DNA of 61,857 bases from JBEVJC01 sp040510375 (GCA_040510375.1 JBEVJC010000005.1:1-61857); one strand, 5' to 3'; positions 1-8,664 are shown, numbered from the stretch's first letter. Numbers and translations: made by a program. Notes: generated from the sequence alone by a model not told the origin.

Positions 1-468
1 CTTGGAAAGGGCCCGAACGCTGTTTCAAGGATGTTTACGGACCATACCAATATCTGGTACATGGTTATTTATTCAGTAGTGGTTATCGGATTTACCTTCC
101 TTTACACCGCCCTGATCTTTAACCCTAAACAGATCGCAGAAAACCTTAAACAGAATAACGGATTTATACCCGGTGTCAAACCCGGTCAGCCAACTGCAGA
201 TTATATCGGTAATGTAATGGATAAGATTACATTCCCCGGAGCAGTGCTGCTGGCTCTCGTAGGTATCCTTCCTGGTATCGCCCAATTGATGGGAGTTACA
301 CAGGGCTTCTCTTCCTTCTTCGGTGGTACATCCCTCCTGATCATGGTGGGCGTTATCCTCGATACGCTCCAGCAAGTGGAAACACAATTGCTGATGCGTC
401 AGTACGACGGATTGATGAAGAGCGGAAGGGTGCAGGGTCGCCAGACAACATCGGCTATCCAGTATTAA
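1..468 (+). CDS. secY: Preprotein translocase subunit SecY, C-terminal part
   Basis: This is the 3' end of the gene for SecY, the pore subunit of the SecYEG translocon in the inner membrane. The reading frame is open from base 1, so the 5' part lies outside the window. The visible stretch covers the last transmembrane helices and the cytosolic loop before them. Family signatures are IFNPKQIAENLKQNNGFIPG, the GGTSLLIMVGVILDT helix and the basic tail QLLMRQYDGLMKSGR. It is followed by a strong intrinsic terminator and then map, the usual Bacteroidota neighbour of secY. Identification rests on motif recognition and is secure. Confidence 0.96.
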   Translation, partial: LGKGPNAVSRMFTDHTNIWYMVIYSVVVIGFTFLYTALIFNPKQIAENLKQNNGFIPGVKPGQPTADYIGNVMDKITFPGAVLLALVGILPGIAQLMGVTQGFSSFFGGTSLLIMVGVILDTLQQVETQLLMRQYDGLMKSGRVQGRQTTSAIQY

Positions 469-486
469 TTCAATCCTAACTTTTTG

Positions 487-525
487 AGACCCGGCCAGCA
501 CGTCTTGCCGGGTCTTTATTTTTTT
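487..525 (+). terminator. Intrinsic terminator after secY
   Basis: A perfect 9-bp stem, AGACCCGGC (487-495) with GCCGGGTCT (507-515), has an 11-nt loop and is followed by a T-rich run. It should end the ribosomal-protein/secY transcript and so separate map from that operon. Confidence 0.85.
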
Positions 526-535
526 CAGATATTTG
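505..535 (+). promoter_or_regulatory. Putative map promoter overlapping the secY terminator
   Basis: TTG (505-507), a 20-nt spacer and GATATTTG (528-535; 7 of 8 matches to TAnnTTTG) fit the Bacteroidota -33/-7 promoter. Using the usual distance of about 5 nt, transcription would start at or beside the A of the map ATG at 540, giving a leaderless mRNA. This is a prediction from sequence only. Confidence 0.45.
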
Positions 536-539
536 CAGT

Positions 540-1361
540 ATGGTTATTTATAAAACGGCCGACCAGATCGAAAAAATGCGGGAAAGCGCATTACTGGTGA
601 GCCAGACCCTCTCAGAGGTGGCTAAACTTCTCCGGCCAGGACTCACTACCATCGAACTCGATGTGATGATCGGCCAGTATATCCGCGATCATAAAGCGGT
701 TCCGGCCTTCCTCAACTTCCATGGCTATCCCTTCAACTCCTGTATCTCGGTAAATGACGTGGTGGTTCATGGTTTTCCCAACAAGAATGAACTGAAGGAA
801 GGTGATATCATCTCTATCGATATCGGTACCATTCTCGATGGCTGGTATGGTGATCACGCCTATACATTTGCCATTGGTGATCCCGGACCCGAGATCATGA
901 AATTGATCAGTGTGACCAAGGAATCACTTTACAAGGGTATTGAAAAAGCAGTGAGTGGCAACAGGATCGGCGATATCGGCCATGCCATACAGGAGCATAC
1001 TGAAAAGAAACATGGTTACGGAGTGGTACGAGAACTGGTGGGTCACGGACTGGGTCGCAGTATGCACGAAGACCCGCAGGTACCCAATTATGGTAAGAAA
1101 GGAAATGGTCCCAAACTCAAGGAGGGTATGGTACTGGCAATTGAACCAATGATCAATATGGGCACCAGGAACGTGTTTACTGAGTCGGACGGTTGGACCG
1201 TCCGCACCGCAGATAACCGGCCATCCGTGCATTTTGAACATGATGTGGCCGTTGGAAAACATAAGGCTGATATCCTGTCGGATTATAGTATCATCGAAAA
1301 AGAGGAAGCCAGAAACCCCAATCTTTTTACAGCAACAGGGCAGAAAGTTTTGTCGGAGTAA
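540..1361 (+). CDS. map: Type I methionine aminopeptidase
   Basis: Removes the initiator methionine from nascent proteins in the cytosol. The protein is 273 aa, slightly longer than the usual 250-265. All five metal ligands of the pita-bread fold are visible: D94 (SIDIG), D105 (WYGDH), H169 (GHGLG), E202 (AIEPM) and E233 (HFEHD). The substrate-binding His is H77 (VVHGFP). The chosen ATG matches the usual N-terminus of the family (residues 4-14, YKTADQIEKMR), so the start is well supported although only 14 nt separate it from the secY terminator. Unlike the common secY-map-infA-rpmJ-rpsM order, the next gene is an unrelated flavoprotein. Confidence 0.97.
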   Translation: MVIYKTADQIEKMRESALLVSQTLSEVAKLLRPGLTTIELDVMIGQYIRDHKAVPAFLNFHGYPFNSCISVNDVVVHGFPNKNELKEGDIISIDIGTILDGWYGDHAYTFAIGDPGPEIMKLISVTKESLYKGIEKAVSGNRIGDIGHAIQEHTEKKHGYGVVRELVGHGLGRSMHEDPQVPNYGKKGNGPKLKEGMVLAIEPMINMGTRNVFTESDGWTVRTADNRPSVHFEHDVAVGKHKADILSDYSIIEKEEARNPNLFTATGQKVLSE

Positions 1362-1554
1362 CTGGCCGGTCGTCCCGCTGATAACCATCAATACGAAAGC
1401 GGACCCTTGTTGATTATTACTGAAGCCAGCGATTCCCGAAGCAGAACCCGGTTGACAGTTATTGAAACTATCACTTCCGGATGAAGGTACACCGGACTAA
1501 ACTTTCAAATTAATCCCCATGCAAGGCCCAGGCTTTGCATTTTATTTTTTCCCG

Positions 1555-2787
1555 ATGGATAAACAGGAACTGATTGTAATTGGTGGTGGCGCGGCCGGTT
1601 ATTTCTGTGCGGTTAACGCAGCCCGGTTGAACCCAAATCTCCGGGTCAGGATCCTGGAAAAATCCGGCAAGGTTTTATCAAAGGTCCGCATCAGCGGAGG
1701 AGGCAGGTGTAATGTTACCCATTCCTGTTTTGACATCACAGAAATGGTGCGGAAGTATCCGCGTGGCGGCAATTTCGTAAAAAAGGCTTTCCATAATTTT
1801 TTTACTACTGATACCATCAACTGGTTCGGGGAACGCGGCGTTAAATTAAAGACCGAGCCTGATGGACGTATGTTTCCCGTGACCGATTCCTCACAAACGA
1901 TTATCGATTGCCTGACACGGGAAGCCAATCTGTATGGTGTGGAGCTGCACTTAATGTCCGATGTGCGACGCATCAGCAAGTCCGCCGGTTTATTTGAAAT
2001 AGAATGCGCAGATGGTAAAAAATTTACAGCCACCCAGGTTTGTGTGGCGAGCGGTGGTTATCCGAAAACATCTATGTTCGACTGGCTGGTATCACTAGGT
2101 CACAGCATTAACGAACCGGTGCCTTCTTTATTCACCCTGAATATTCCTGATAATCCGATTACCGGACTGATGGGAGTAAGTGTGGAGGAGGCCAGGATCC
2201 GTGTCAATGGAATGAAACTGGAACAACAGGGACCTTTATTGATTACGCACTGGGGTTTCAGCGGGCCAGGTGTGTTACGGTTAAGTGCCTGGGGAGCGCG
2301 GTTGCTGGCCGCCGCGGGCTGGAACTGTACAATCCAGGTGAACTGGTTACCGGCCATCAGCGAACCTGAACTCCGCGAAAAATTTGCTTCATTGAGATAT
2401 ACTGTTGCTGCCAGTAAAGTTTCAGGTAAGAACCAGTTTGGAATGCCCGCCAGGCTCTGGGAATTTTTAGTAACGGCGGCAGGTATTCGGGAGAATACGA
2501 GATGGGCCGATCTGCCCGCAAAAGAAGCCAATAAACTGATCCGGAATCTTAATGCCGGTGAATTCCAGGTCCGGGGAAAGACCACCTATAAGGAAGAGTT
2601 TGTAACAGCAGGTGGCATCAAACCTGAAGAAATTGATCCGTCCACCATGATGAGCAAAAAAATGGATGGACTGTATTTTGCAGGTGAAGTAATCGATGTG
2701 GACGGAATAACCGGTGGATTTAATTTCCAGCATGCATGGACATCTGGTTTTATCAGCGCAAAGGCAGCGGCGCTTCGTCCTGTTTGA
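1555..2787 (+). CDS. HI0933/BaiN-like FAD-dependent oxidoreductase
   Basis: A 410-aa member of the HI0933-like flavoprotein family (NAD(P)/FAD-dependent oxidoreductase, aminoacetone-oxidase/BaiN-like annotation group); the physiological substrate is unknown for most members. The N-terminal Rossmann motif (IVIGGGAAGYFCAVNAA), the family signature RISGGGRCNVTHS near residue 60 and the C-terminal GEVIDVDGITGGFNFQHAW FAD contact are all present. I chose the ATG at 1555 (MDKQELIVIGG) over the upstream ATG at 1519, because the extra 12 residues (MQGPGFAFYFFP) do not resemble family N-termini. The 190-bp spacer upstream contains nothing I can name. Cytosolic; cofactor FAD by family knowledge. Confidence 0.9.
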   Translation: MDKQELIVIGGGAAGYFCAVNAARLNPNLRVRILEKSGKVLSKVRISGGGRCNVTHSCFDITEMVRKYPRGGNFVKKAFHNFFTTDTINWFGERGVKLKTEPDGRMFPVTDSSQTIIDCLTREANLYGVELHLMSDVRRISKSAGLFEIECADGKKFTATQVCVASGGYPKTSMFDWLVSLGHSINEPVPSLFTLNIPDNPITGLMGVSVEEARIRVNGMKLEQQGPLLITHWGFSGPGVLRLSAWGARLLAAAGWNCTIQVNWLPAISEPELREKFASLRYTVAASKVSGKNQFGMPARLWEFLVTAAGIRENTRWADLPAKEANKLIRNLNAGEFQVRGKTTYKEEFVTAGGIKPEEIDPSTMMSKKMDGLYFAGEVIDVDGITGGFNFQHAWTSGFISAKAAALRPV

Positions 2788-2812
2788 TCCACCACATCGT
2801 TTATAAATTATG

Positions 2813-2879
2813 GACGGCTGATAAATACATCTGAGTTGTATTTCACCAACCAGGTGATTAGCCAGGTATAAATATCAGG
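2813..2879 (-). repeat. Diverged 67-bp copy of the 3' end of the DUF2807 gene
   Basis: This segment aligns with 2880-2946, the native 3' end of the adjacent gene, at exact spacing 67 bp. Read on the minus strand, the native end encodes VKYSSGALISRP-stop and the copy encodes VKYNSDVFISRP-stop, so the copy has kept the coding pattern and a stop. It may be the stub of a deleted tandem paralogue or an old tandem duplication. Confidence 0.75.
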
Positions 2880-3603
2880 GACGGCTGATAAGGGCACCTG
2901 AACTGTATTTCACCATCCTGGTGATTACAGGATTTCCTTTATAATAAATATTTCCTTTATAATAAACTGTGGCTTCGAGCTGGTCGGTTACATTTATAAA
3001 AGTATCGCCCAGTCCACCGTATTCAATCGCCATATTTTTCACCCGGAAATCATCCAGATCAGTAAGTCCGCGCGAATTGGTATAGGTATTACACTGTATG
3101 GATTGTCCATGCATTTTTACCGATGCATTTTCCAGGTGTACAAAAACACCGGTATAACGATTGTCGACAGTCAGTTCCACATCTCCCGCGCCGGTATATG
3201 ATTCAATAAGGAAGGCGTCAAGATGCAAAGTGTCTTTATTGGTTACCTGTCCGTTTCCGGCATATTCCAGTTTGTCAATGGAGGTGAAAGTCAATCGTAC
3301 GGTAACCCGTTCATCCGGATCACGCGCCCATTGGCAGGAACTTTCATTGTTAATCGTCAGTAGTCCTTCAGCAATATTGAAACTGATATTATCAATAATA
3401 TTGAGCGGACCTTCAATTGTTGCGGAATTGGTATCCCCCTGTACCAATACCAGGTCGATATTATTTTCCAGCCGCACTTTGCTGAAACTCCCGGGGGTTA
3501 CGGTTCTCGAGCCGGCAGGGCCAGCCTTTCCAAGGCAACCCGGTTTTTTGCAGGACACCGGCAATAATAAAATCAGGAAAATATAAAAGGTGAATCCCCT
3601 CAT
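2875..3603 (-). CDS. DUF2807 (GIN-domain) lipoprotein
   Basis: A 242-aa protein with a lipoprotein signal peptide (hydrophobic FYIFLILLLPVSC; lipobox LPVSC with C at residue 18), so it should be lipidated and envelope-anchored. The rest has the right-handed beta-helix-like pattern of the DUF2807/head-GIN domain common in Bacteroidota: VRLENNIDLVLVQGD near the N-terminus, then repeated short strands such as LEYAGNGQVTNKDTLHLDAF and IEYGGLGDTFINV. The function of this family is not established. Near the C-terminus an 18-bp direct repeat encodes a doubled YYKGN. It lies 3 bp after the PagL-like gene on the same strand, so the two are co-transcribed. Its 3' end is duplicated just downstream. Confidence 0.85.
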   Translation of the reverse strand: MRGFTFYIFLILLLPVSCKKPGCLGKAGPAGSRTVTPGSFSKVRLENNIDLVLVQGDTNSATIEGPLNIIDNISFNIAEGLLTINNESSCQWARDPDERVTVRLTFTSIDKLEYAGNGQVTNKDTLHLDAFLIESYTGAGDVELTVDNRYTGVFVHLENASVKMHGQSIQCNTYTNSRGLTDLDDFRVKNMAIEYGGLGDTFINVTDQLEATVYYKGNIYYKGNPVITRMVKYSSGALISRP

Positions 3604-3606
3604 GGT

Positions 3607-4731
3607 TTAAAATTTATAATCAATTCCGGTATGGATAAAATCGGCCTTGCCCAGGTGCGACTTCAGCATTACAGAAGCGCTCCAGTGTCTGGTAACACGC
3701 AGCCTTGCACCATACTGCTGGAAAATTACCGGGTAGAGGTTTTTATTATAGAGATAAAAACCAACCTGGAACGGGAATGAAAGCCTGCCGAAATAATGTT
3801 CATAAGAACCGTAAACCCCCGCCTGGAATTTTTTCACGTTGGGCGGATCCAGCGGCGTTTCCAGCGGACGGTAATCCAGCGACCGGTTATAAGCCAGCTG
3901 GATTCCCATTCCAAAATAATGGTTCGGTGCTGTACGGATCCCCGCATCTCCCTGTACCAGGTTTATGATATAATGATTGCCGCCAACGCGTGATGCCTGA
4001 CGGATAGCCACACTGGTCTGTGCCCGGAACAACCATTGGCGGTGAAAGGGAGCGGGGGATAAGTGCGATCGTTCAGTCTGCCTGGGCCGGAGTGAATAAC
4101 TGAAACCGGCATTCAGTCCCGGTGTATTCAATCCAAGATTGGGAAGGGTAGTGCCACCGTTTGACAGGTGCATGAAACTTATCCCTGCATTGGCAGACAG
4201 ATGATCAGTAATCTGGTATTCATTTTTTATCACCGCATTAATAAATGCGTTCAACCTGGTGCCGATCATCGTGTTTTTGGGATTGGTCTCAATATCGTAA
4301 GGTTTATTAATCAAACCCGGACCAGCTCCGGCCTTCAGGCTAAGTGCATATCGGTTTTTCTTCAGCAGGGGAAGGTCAAGGAAAACATAGAGCGCAGCGA
4401 GGTTGCCAATATATTTCCTGCTGCCGGTATTGCCATATAAAAAACTGAATCCCCAGCTGGGATAATGATGGTAAAGTTGCCAGTCGCGCGAGCCCTTTGT
4501 CTGGAAACTTATATAAACTTCACCAAAACTGGCATAACTGTCGCGCACATATGCTGCTTTTGGGACGGTGGTGATAAATGAACCGCGATAAAAACCGGCT
4601 CCCAATGAAATATCATTTTGTTTACGTGGAACTGTCTGCGCAGAAATTACCAATGGCAGTCCGGCAAAAGCTATCAGGAAACAGGCAAGACGGGTTAGTC
4701 CCGGGGAATTATAGTTTTCAGTTAGGGTCAT
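3607..4731 (-). CDS. PagL-like acyloxyacyl hydrolase (lipid A 3-O-deacylase family)
   Basis: A 374-aa outer-membrane beta-barrel protein with a signal peptide cleaved near ISA-Q (residue 31-32). The family hallmark FMHLSNGGTTLPNLGLN gives the catalytic His188 and Ser190, as in PagL, which removes the 3-O acyl chain of lipid A. It is longer than Pseudomonas PagL (about 170 aa), as is usual for the Bacteroidota acyloxyacyl-hydrolase group; whether these act on lipid A is not proven. The gene lies 50 bp after a PlsC-like acyltransferase and 3 bp before a DUF2807 lipoprotein on the same strand, which suggests a small envelope-lipid operon. Confidence 0.82.
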   Translation of the reverse strand: MTLTENYNSPGLTRLACFLIAFAGLPLVISAQTVPRKQNDISLGAGFYRGSFITTVPKAAYVRDSYASFGEVYISFQTKGSRDWQLYHHYPSWGFSFLYGNTGSRKYIGNLAALYVFLDLPLLKKNRYALSLKAGAGPGLINKPYDIETNPKNTMIGTRLNAFINAVIKNEYQITDHLSANAGISFMHLSNGGTTLPNLGLNTPGLNAGFSYSLRPRQTERSHLSPAPFHRQWLFRAQTSVAIRQASRVGGNHYIINLVQGDAGIRTAPNHYFGMGIQLAYNRSLDYRPLETPLDPPNVKKFQAGVYGSYEHYFGRLSFPFQVGFYLYNKNLYPVIFQQYGARLRVTRHWSASVMLKSHLGKADFIHTGIDYKF

Positions 4732-4781
4732 GGTGCTGCAAAGATTAAGTAAAAAACTATGGAGGAGAAAGATCGGACCGG

Positions 4782-5741
4782 TTATTTATCCAGTTGTGGT
4801 TTCAGTTGCATGGCGGCACGTCCGCAAAGCGGGATAATAAACAGGGCCAGCACACCCGGTGTACCGAACCAGTAACAGGAAAATATAACCAGTGCCAGCA
4901 GGTAAAAGGGATAGAAAAATAACAGGAGACCGGTGACAATGGAATCATAATGATCCGAATCCTGCAGTTTTCTTGTGGCCAGTTTAATCATGCAATACAT
5001 AGGGAAATGGAAAAGAAATCCTGCCAGGGCGGGGAGGGCCAGCAGGATCTGCACCGGCAGGGATTGCGGTACCACCAGTAATTCCTCCTGCAGTTGCCGG
5101 TCGCCCGTTGGGATTTCAAAAACACCCGTCTCGAGTTCCGTCCGCAGTTGCTGGTTAAACGACTGGTTACGGATGCCATCGGGTTGGGAAAGGTCGATGT
5201 CTTCCCGATGGATCATATCGCCGAAATGCAGGAATACATTTTTGCCAAACCGGCGGTAGGAGCTATAATTCACCGCAACGGGTAATACCCGCAGGGGAAT
5301 TTCCTGTTCCCAGGCCTGGATTGCCAGTCGGGCCGTACCTTTTTTCAAAGGCCGCAAATGCCATTCATTAATACATTTGCCTTCGCTGAAAATGATCACC
5401 TGCCCGTTGTTGCGGAACAGGTCGATACAGGCATTGAACGTATTATAATTTTCCGACAGGTTTTCCACACCCTCACTTGTCCGGTAAACCGGCATAATCT
5501 TCAGCCTTCTGAAAAGGTCGCGGATGCGCGGACTGCGGAAGGCATCGCCCCGGGCAAGCGACCAGAGCGGTTCCTGGAAAAGAACGTCCAGGATAATGGC
5601 ATCGAGAAAGGAATTGGGGTGGTTGCAGGCCAGCAACAGGGGCCCCTGAGTTTTCAGCAGATCCGGCTTATTTATTCGCAATTGCCGGCAGAAAAAAAAC
5701 AAAGAAAAACGTACGTAGACTTTCAAAATCCGGTATAACAA
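4782..5741 (-). CDS. PlsC-like lysophospholipid acyltransferase
   Basis: A membrane glycerol-acyltransferase-family protein. The catalytic motif is NHPNSFLD, with His and Asp separated by five residues, one more than the classic NHx4D. The phosphate-binding motif is FSEGKC. Hydrophobic segments lie near the N-terminus (YVRFSLFFF) and in the last 90 residues. The longest frame opens at 5822, but that ATG overlaps the rpsA start codon on the other strand and there is no internal ATG before the catalytic core. A TTG at 5741 (LLYRILKVYVRF) gives a more plausible 319-aa protein and leaves room for the rpsA promoter. The start therefore remains uncertain. It is followed by a PagL-like deacylase, so a role in envelope-lipid acylation is an inference. 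Confidence 0.8.
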   Translation of the reverse strand: MLYRILKVYVRFSLFFFCRQLRINKPDLLKTQGPLLLACNHPNSFLDAIILDVLFQEPLWSLARGDAFRSPRIRDLFRRLKIMPVYRTSEGVENLSENYNTFNACIDLFRNNGQVIIFSEGKCINEWHLRPLKKGTARLAIQAWEQEIPLRVLPVAVNYSSYRRFGKNVFLHFGDMIHREDIDLSQPDGIRNQSFNQQLRTELETGVFEIPTGDRQLQEELLVVPQSLPVQILLALPALAGFLFHFPMYCMIKLATRKLQDSDHYDSIVTGLLLFFYPFYLLALVIFSCYWFGTPGVLALFIIPLCGRAAMQLKPQLDK

Positions 5742-5755
5742 CGGGGTCGATTTCG

Positions 5756-5786
5756 GGTGAAAATAGTGAAACAATTCGTATCTTCG
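5756..5786 (+). promoter_or_regulatory. Putative rpsA promoter
   Basis: TATCTTCG (5779-5786; 7 of 8 matches to TAnnTTTG) has a partial -33 element (GGTG at 5756-5759) at the standard 19-nt spacing. The predicted start near 5791 gives a leader of about 30 nt. Confidence 0.4.
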
Positions 5787-5820
5787 CTGCCCCGATTTTA
5801 AAACCCTTCGGGAAAATAAC

Positions 5821-7740
5821 ATGTTTGAAAAAATGATTCAAAAAAACCTAAACGCTGATGCACAGGAGCCTACTGGCGCGGATACCGCGGAAGTAGCTAC
5901 AGCGACACCAAATGCACCTGCTGCGCGTGAGCCACGCATCGAAACGGCTCACGATGATTTCGACTGGAGCGTTGACAAGCGCAACGTTACCTCTTACACC
6001 AAGGAAGAAAAAGAAAAGTACGATGACGTGTATGACAACACTTTCGTTCAGCTGAATGATGGTGAACTCATGCAGGGTATCGTGGTTGGCCTTACCAAAA
6101 CAGATGTTGTACTCAACATTGGTTTTAAAAGTGATGGTCTGATCTCCCTGAATGAATTCCGTGACATCCCGACTTTAAAAGTGGGTGATGAAGTGGAAGT
6201 CATGATCATTGAAAAAGAAGACAGGGACGGTAACCTGAACCTGAGCCGCAAACAAGCCCGCATCACACGTGCGTGGGAAAGAATCGTTGAAGTACACAAA
6301 ACCGGTGAGGTTATTACCGGTACAGTTACTTCGAAGACCAAGGGTGGTCTGATCGTGGATGTATTTGGAATGGAAACGTTCCTGCCAGGTTCACAGATCG
6401 ATGTGAAGCCGGTTACAGACTACGACCAGTTTGTTGGAAAAACAATGGAATTCAAGGTGGTGAAGATCAACGAAACCATCAAGAATGCTGTTGTATCACA
6501 CAAGGCCCTGATCGAAAGCGATATCGAAGCACAACGTGCAGAGATCATGAGCAAACTGGAGAAAGGACAGGTACTGGAAGGAACGGTGAAGAACATCACC
6601 GACTTCGGAGCCTTCATGGATCTGGGTGGCCTTGATGGTCTGTTGTATATCACGGATATTTCATGGGGACGGATCTCGCATCCAAGCGAGGTGCTGAAGA
6701 TGGATCAGAAGATCAATGTGGTGGTACTCGACTTCGATGATGAGAAGAAACGTATCAGCCTTGGTCTGAAACAACTGACTCCTCATCCATGGGATGTACT
6801 CGGCGAGAATATCGGCGAAGGCAATGTGGTGAAAGGTAAGGTGGTGAACATCGAAGACTATGGTGCATTCCTGGAAATTCAGCCTGGTGTTGAAGGACTG
6901 GTGCACGTCAGCGAAATCACCTGGGCAAATACTCCGATCAATGCGAAGGAATTCTTCAAGTTGGGTGATGAGCATGAAGCCAAGATCGTTACACTTGATA
7001 AGGGAAGCCGCAAGATGAGCCTTTCTATCAAACAACTTTCTCCTGACCCATGGAATGATATCGAAACCAAGTTTGCTGAAGGCAGCCGTCATACCGGTCT
7101 GGTTAAGAACATCACCAACTATGGTGTGTTTGTAGAACTGGCACCTGGTATCGGTGGTATGATCCATATCAGTGACCTGAGCTGGCTGAAACGTTTCAAT
7201 CACCCAAGTGAATACACGAAAGTGGGAGCCAATATCGAAGTGGTGATCATGGGAATTGATAAGGATAACCGCAAGCTGCAGTTAGGACACAAACAACTGG
7301 AAGAAGATCCCTGGAATACACTGCAGGATACATTTGCTATCGGAACCATCCATGAGGGTACCGTATTACGCCGCGACGATAAGGGCGCTGTAGTACAATT
7401 GCCTTATGGACTGGAAGGATTTGCCCCTAACCGTCACCTGACGAAAGAAGATGGTAAATCTATCGGTGCTGATGAAACCGCGCAGTTTGTAGTGATCGAA
7501 TTCGACCGCAATGAAAAACGCATCGTAATCTCTCATAGCCGTGTTTGGGAACAAGGACAGTATGAAGAGAAGGAAGCGCAGAAGAAAGAAGCGAAAGTTG
7601 AATCAGACAAGACCAAAAAAGCAGTTAAGACAATTCAGGGTAAAGTTGAAAAAGCAACCCTGGGTGACCTTGGTGTGCTGGCCGACCTCAAGAAAAAGAT
7701 GGAAGGCAACGACGGACCTGCTGAACCTAAGGCTGAATAA
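5821..7740 (+). CDS. rpsA: 30S ribosomal protein S1
   Basis: A 639-aa RNA-binding protein of the small ribosomal subunit with six S1 (OB-fold) repeats. The approximate starts are residues 80, 163, 248, 333, 420 and 505. The third to fifth are the most canonical, for example GTVKNITDFGAFMDLGGLDG and LVKNITNYGVFVELAPGIGG. An acidic, low-complexity N-terminal 75 residues and a Lys-rich tail (about 585-639) flank them. Bacteroidota mRNAs lack strong Shine-Dalgarno sequences, and S1 is thought to help recruit them. The gene stands alone with its own promoter and a strong terminator. The coding region is richer in standard codons than its neighbours, as expected for high expression. Confidence 0.97.
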   Translation: MFEKMIQKNLNADAQEPTGADTAEVATATPNAPAAREPRIETAHDDFDWSVDKRNVTSYTKEEKEKYDDVYDNTFVQLNDGELMQGIVVGLTKTDVVLNIGFKSDGLISLNEFRDIPTLKVGDEVEVMIIEKEDRDGNLNLSRKQARITRAWERIVEVHKTGEVITGTVTSKTKGGLIVDVFGMETFLPGSQIDVKPVTDYDQFVGKTMEFKVVKINETIKNAVVSHKALIESDIEAQRAEIMSKLEKGQVLEGTVKNITDFGAFMDLGGLDGLLYITDISWGRISHPSEVLKMDQKINVVVLDFDDEKKRISLGLKQLTPHPWDVLGENIGEGNVVKGKVVNIEDYGAFLEIQPGVEGLVHVSEITWANTPINAKEFFKLGDEHEAKIVTLDKGSRKMSLSIKQLSPDPWNDIETKFAEGSRHTGLVKNITNYGVFVELAPGIGGMIHISDLSWLKRFNHPSEYTKVGANIEVVIMGIDKDNRKLQLGHKQLEEDPWNTLQDTFAIGTIHEGTVLRRDDKGAVVQLPYGLEGFAPNRHLTKEDGKSIGADETAQFVVIEFDRNEKRIVISHSRVWEQGQYEEKEAQKKEAKVESDKTKKAVKTIQGKVEKATLGDLGVLADLKKKMEGNDGPAEPKAE

Positions 7741-7761
7741 GGTTTCTCGTCACTTAATAAT

Positions 7762-7792
7762 AAAGCTGCCCCGAAACGGGCAGCTTTTTTTT
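7762..7792 (+). terminator. Intrinsic terminator after rpsA
   Basis: A perfect 10-bp stem, AAAGCTGCCC (7762-7771) with GGGCAGCTTT (7778-7787), has a 6-nt loop and runs into a tract of T. Confidence 0.9.
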
Positions 7793-7864
7793 AACCAATA
7801 CGGGCATATAGTTCTGCCCATCGGTTCGTAAATTGCAGCGAAGTGTAAGGTTAATAACGATCAT

Positions 7865-8650
7865 ATGAGTAAACTTCGGGAAAGAATGAAGAATTTTAAA
7901 CTGGTCAGGAAACTGGTTTATGTGCTGGTGGGACTGGTTTCCTATCCGGGTCTGAACATCATCAACAAACTCCATATTACAGGCACGGAACACCTGAAAA
8001 ACCTACCCCGGCAAAAGGTATTATTCGTAAGTAACCACCAGACATATTTTGCCGATGTAATTACCTTCCTTCATATATTCTGTGCTGTTAAATGGGGAAA
8101 ACAGAACAGGCTTGGTATACCTTATTATTTTCTCAATCCATTCACCCGTGTTAATTATGTAGCCGCTGAACAAACCATGAACGGAAGCTGGATCAGCAAG
8201 TTATTTACATTGGCCGGTGCACTGACGGTGCGCCGTACCTGGAACGCTGAGGCAGGTGAAAAGCGCAAGGGGCTTGATCCTTCAGATACCCGGAAGATTA
8301 CGCGAGCGCTGGATGATAACTGGGTGATCACTTTCCCCCAGGGCACTACCAAACCCTTTGCACCAGGCAGGAAGGGCACGGCACTGATCATTAAACAGGC
8401 CCGTCCTATTGTGATTCCCGTTGTTATTAACGGCTTCTGGCGCGCATTCAACAAGAAGGGATTGCGGTTCAGGAAAACAGGAATCAATCTTACGGTGCGA
8501 TTTAAAGAACCTCTGCAGATTGATTACGATGCCCGCACGGAGGATATTCTTGCACAGGTAATGGATGCAATTGAACAGAGTAAGGATTATATGATGAAAG
8601 GTGCACACCATTCAATGGGGAAGGAGATAACCGTTAAAGAAGTAGAATAA
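7865..8650 (+). CDS. 1-acyl-sn-glycerol-3-phosphate acyltransferase family protein
   Basis: A 261-aa PlsC-superfamily acyltransferase, expected at the inner membrane in phospholipid synthesis. The catalytic motif is SNHQTYFADV (His58, Asp64; again five residues between them). Motif III is FPQGTT in place of the usual FPEGTR, followed by PFAPGRKGTALI. Near the N-terminus a hydrophobic stretch (LVYVLVGLVSYPGLNII) could anchor it. The start at 7865 is the first ATG; MKNFKLVRK at residue 8 is an alternative. The gene is monocistronic, between the rpsA terminator and a tRNA promoter. The exact acyl acceptor cannot be read from sequence. Confidence 0.83.
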   Translation: MSKLRERMKNFKLVRKLVYVLVGLVSYPGLNIINKLHITGTEHLKNLPRQKVLFVSNHQTYFADVITFLHIFCAVKWGKQNRLGIPYYFLNPFTRVNYVAAEQTMNGSWISKLFTLAGALTVRRTWNAEAGEKRKGLDPSDTRKITRALDDNWVITFPQGTTKPFAPGRKGTALIIKQARPIVIPVVINGFWRAFNKKGLRFRKTGINLTVRFKEPLQIDYDARTEDILAQVMDAIEQSKDYMMKGAHHSMGKEITVKEVE

Positions 8651-8664
8651 TTATTCCATTAGAT

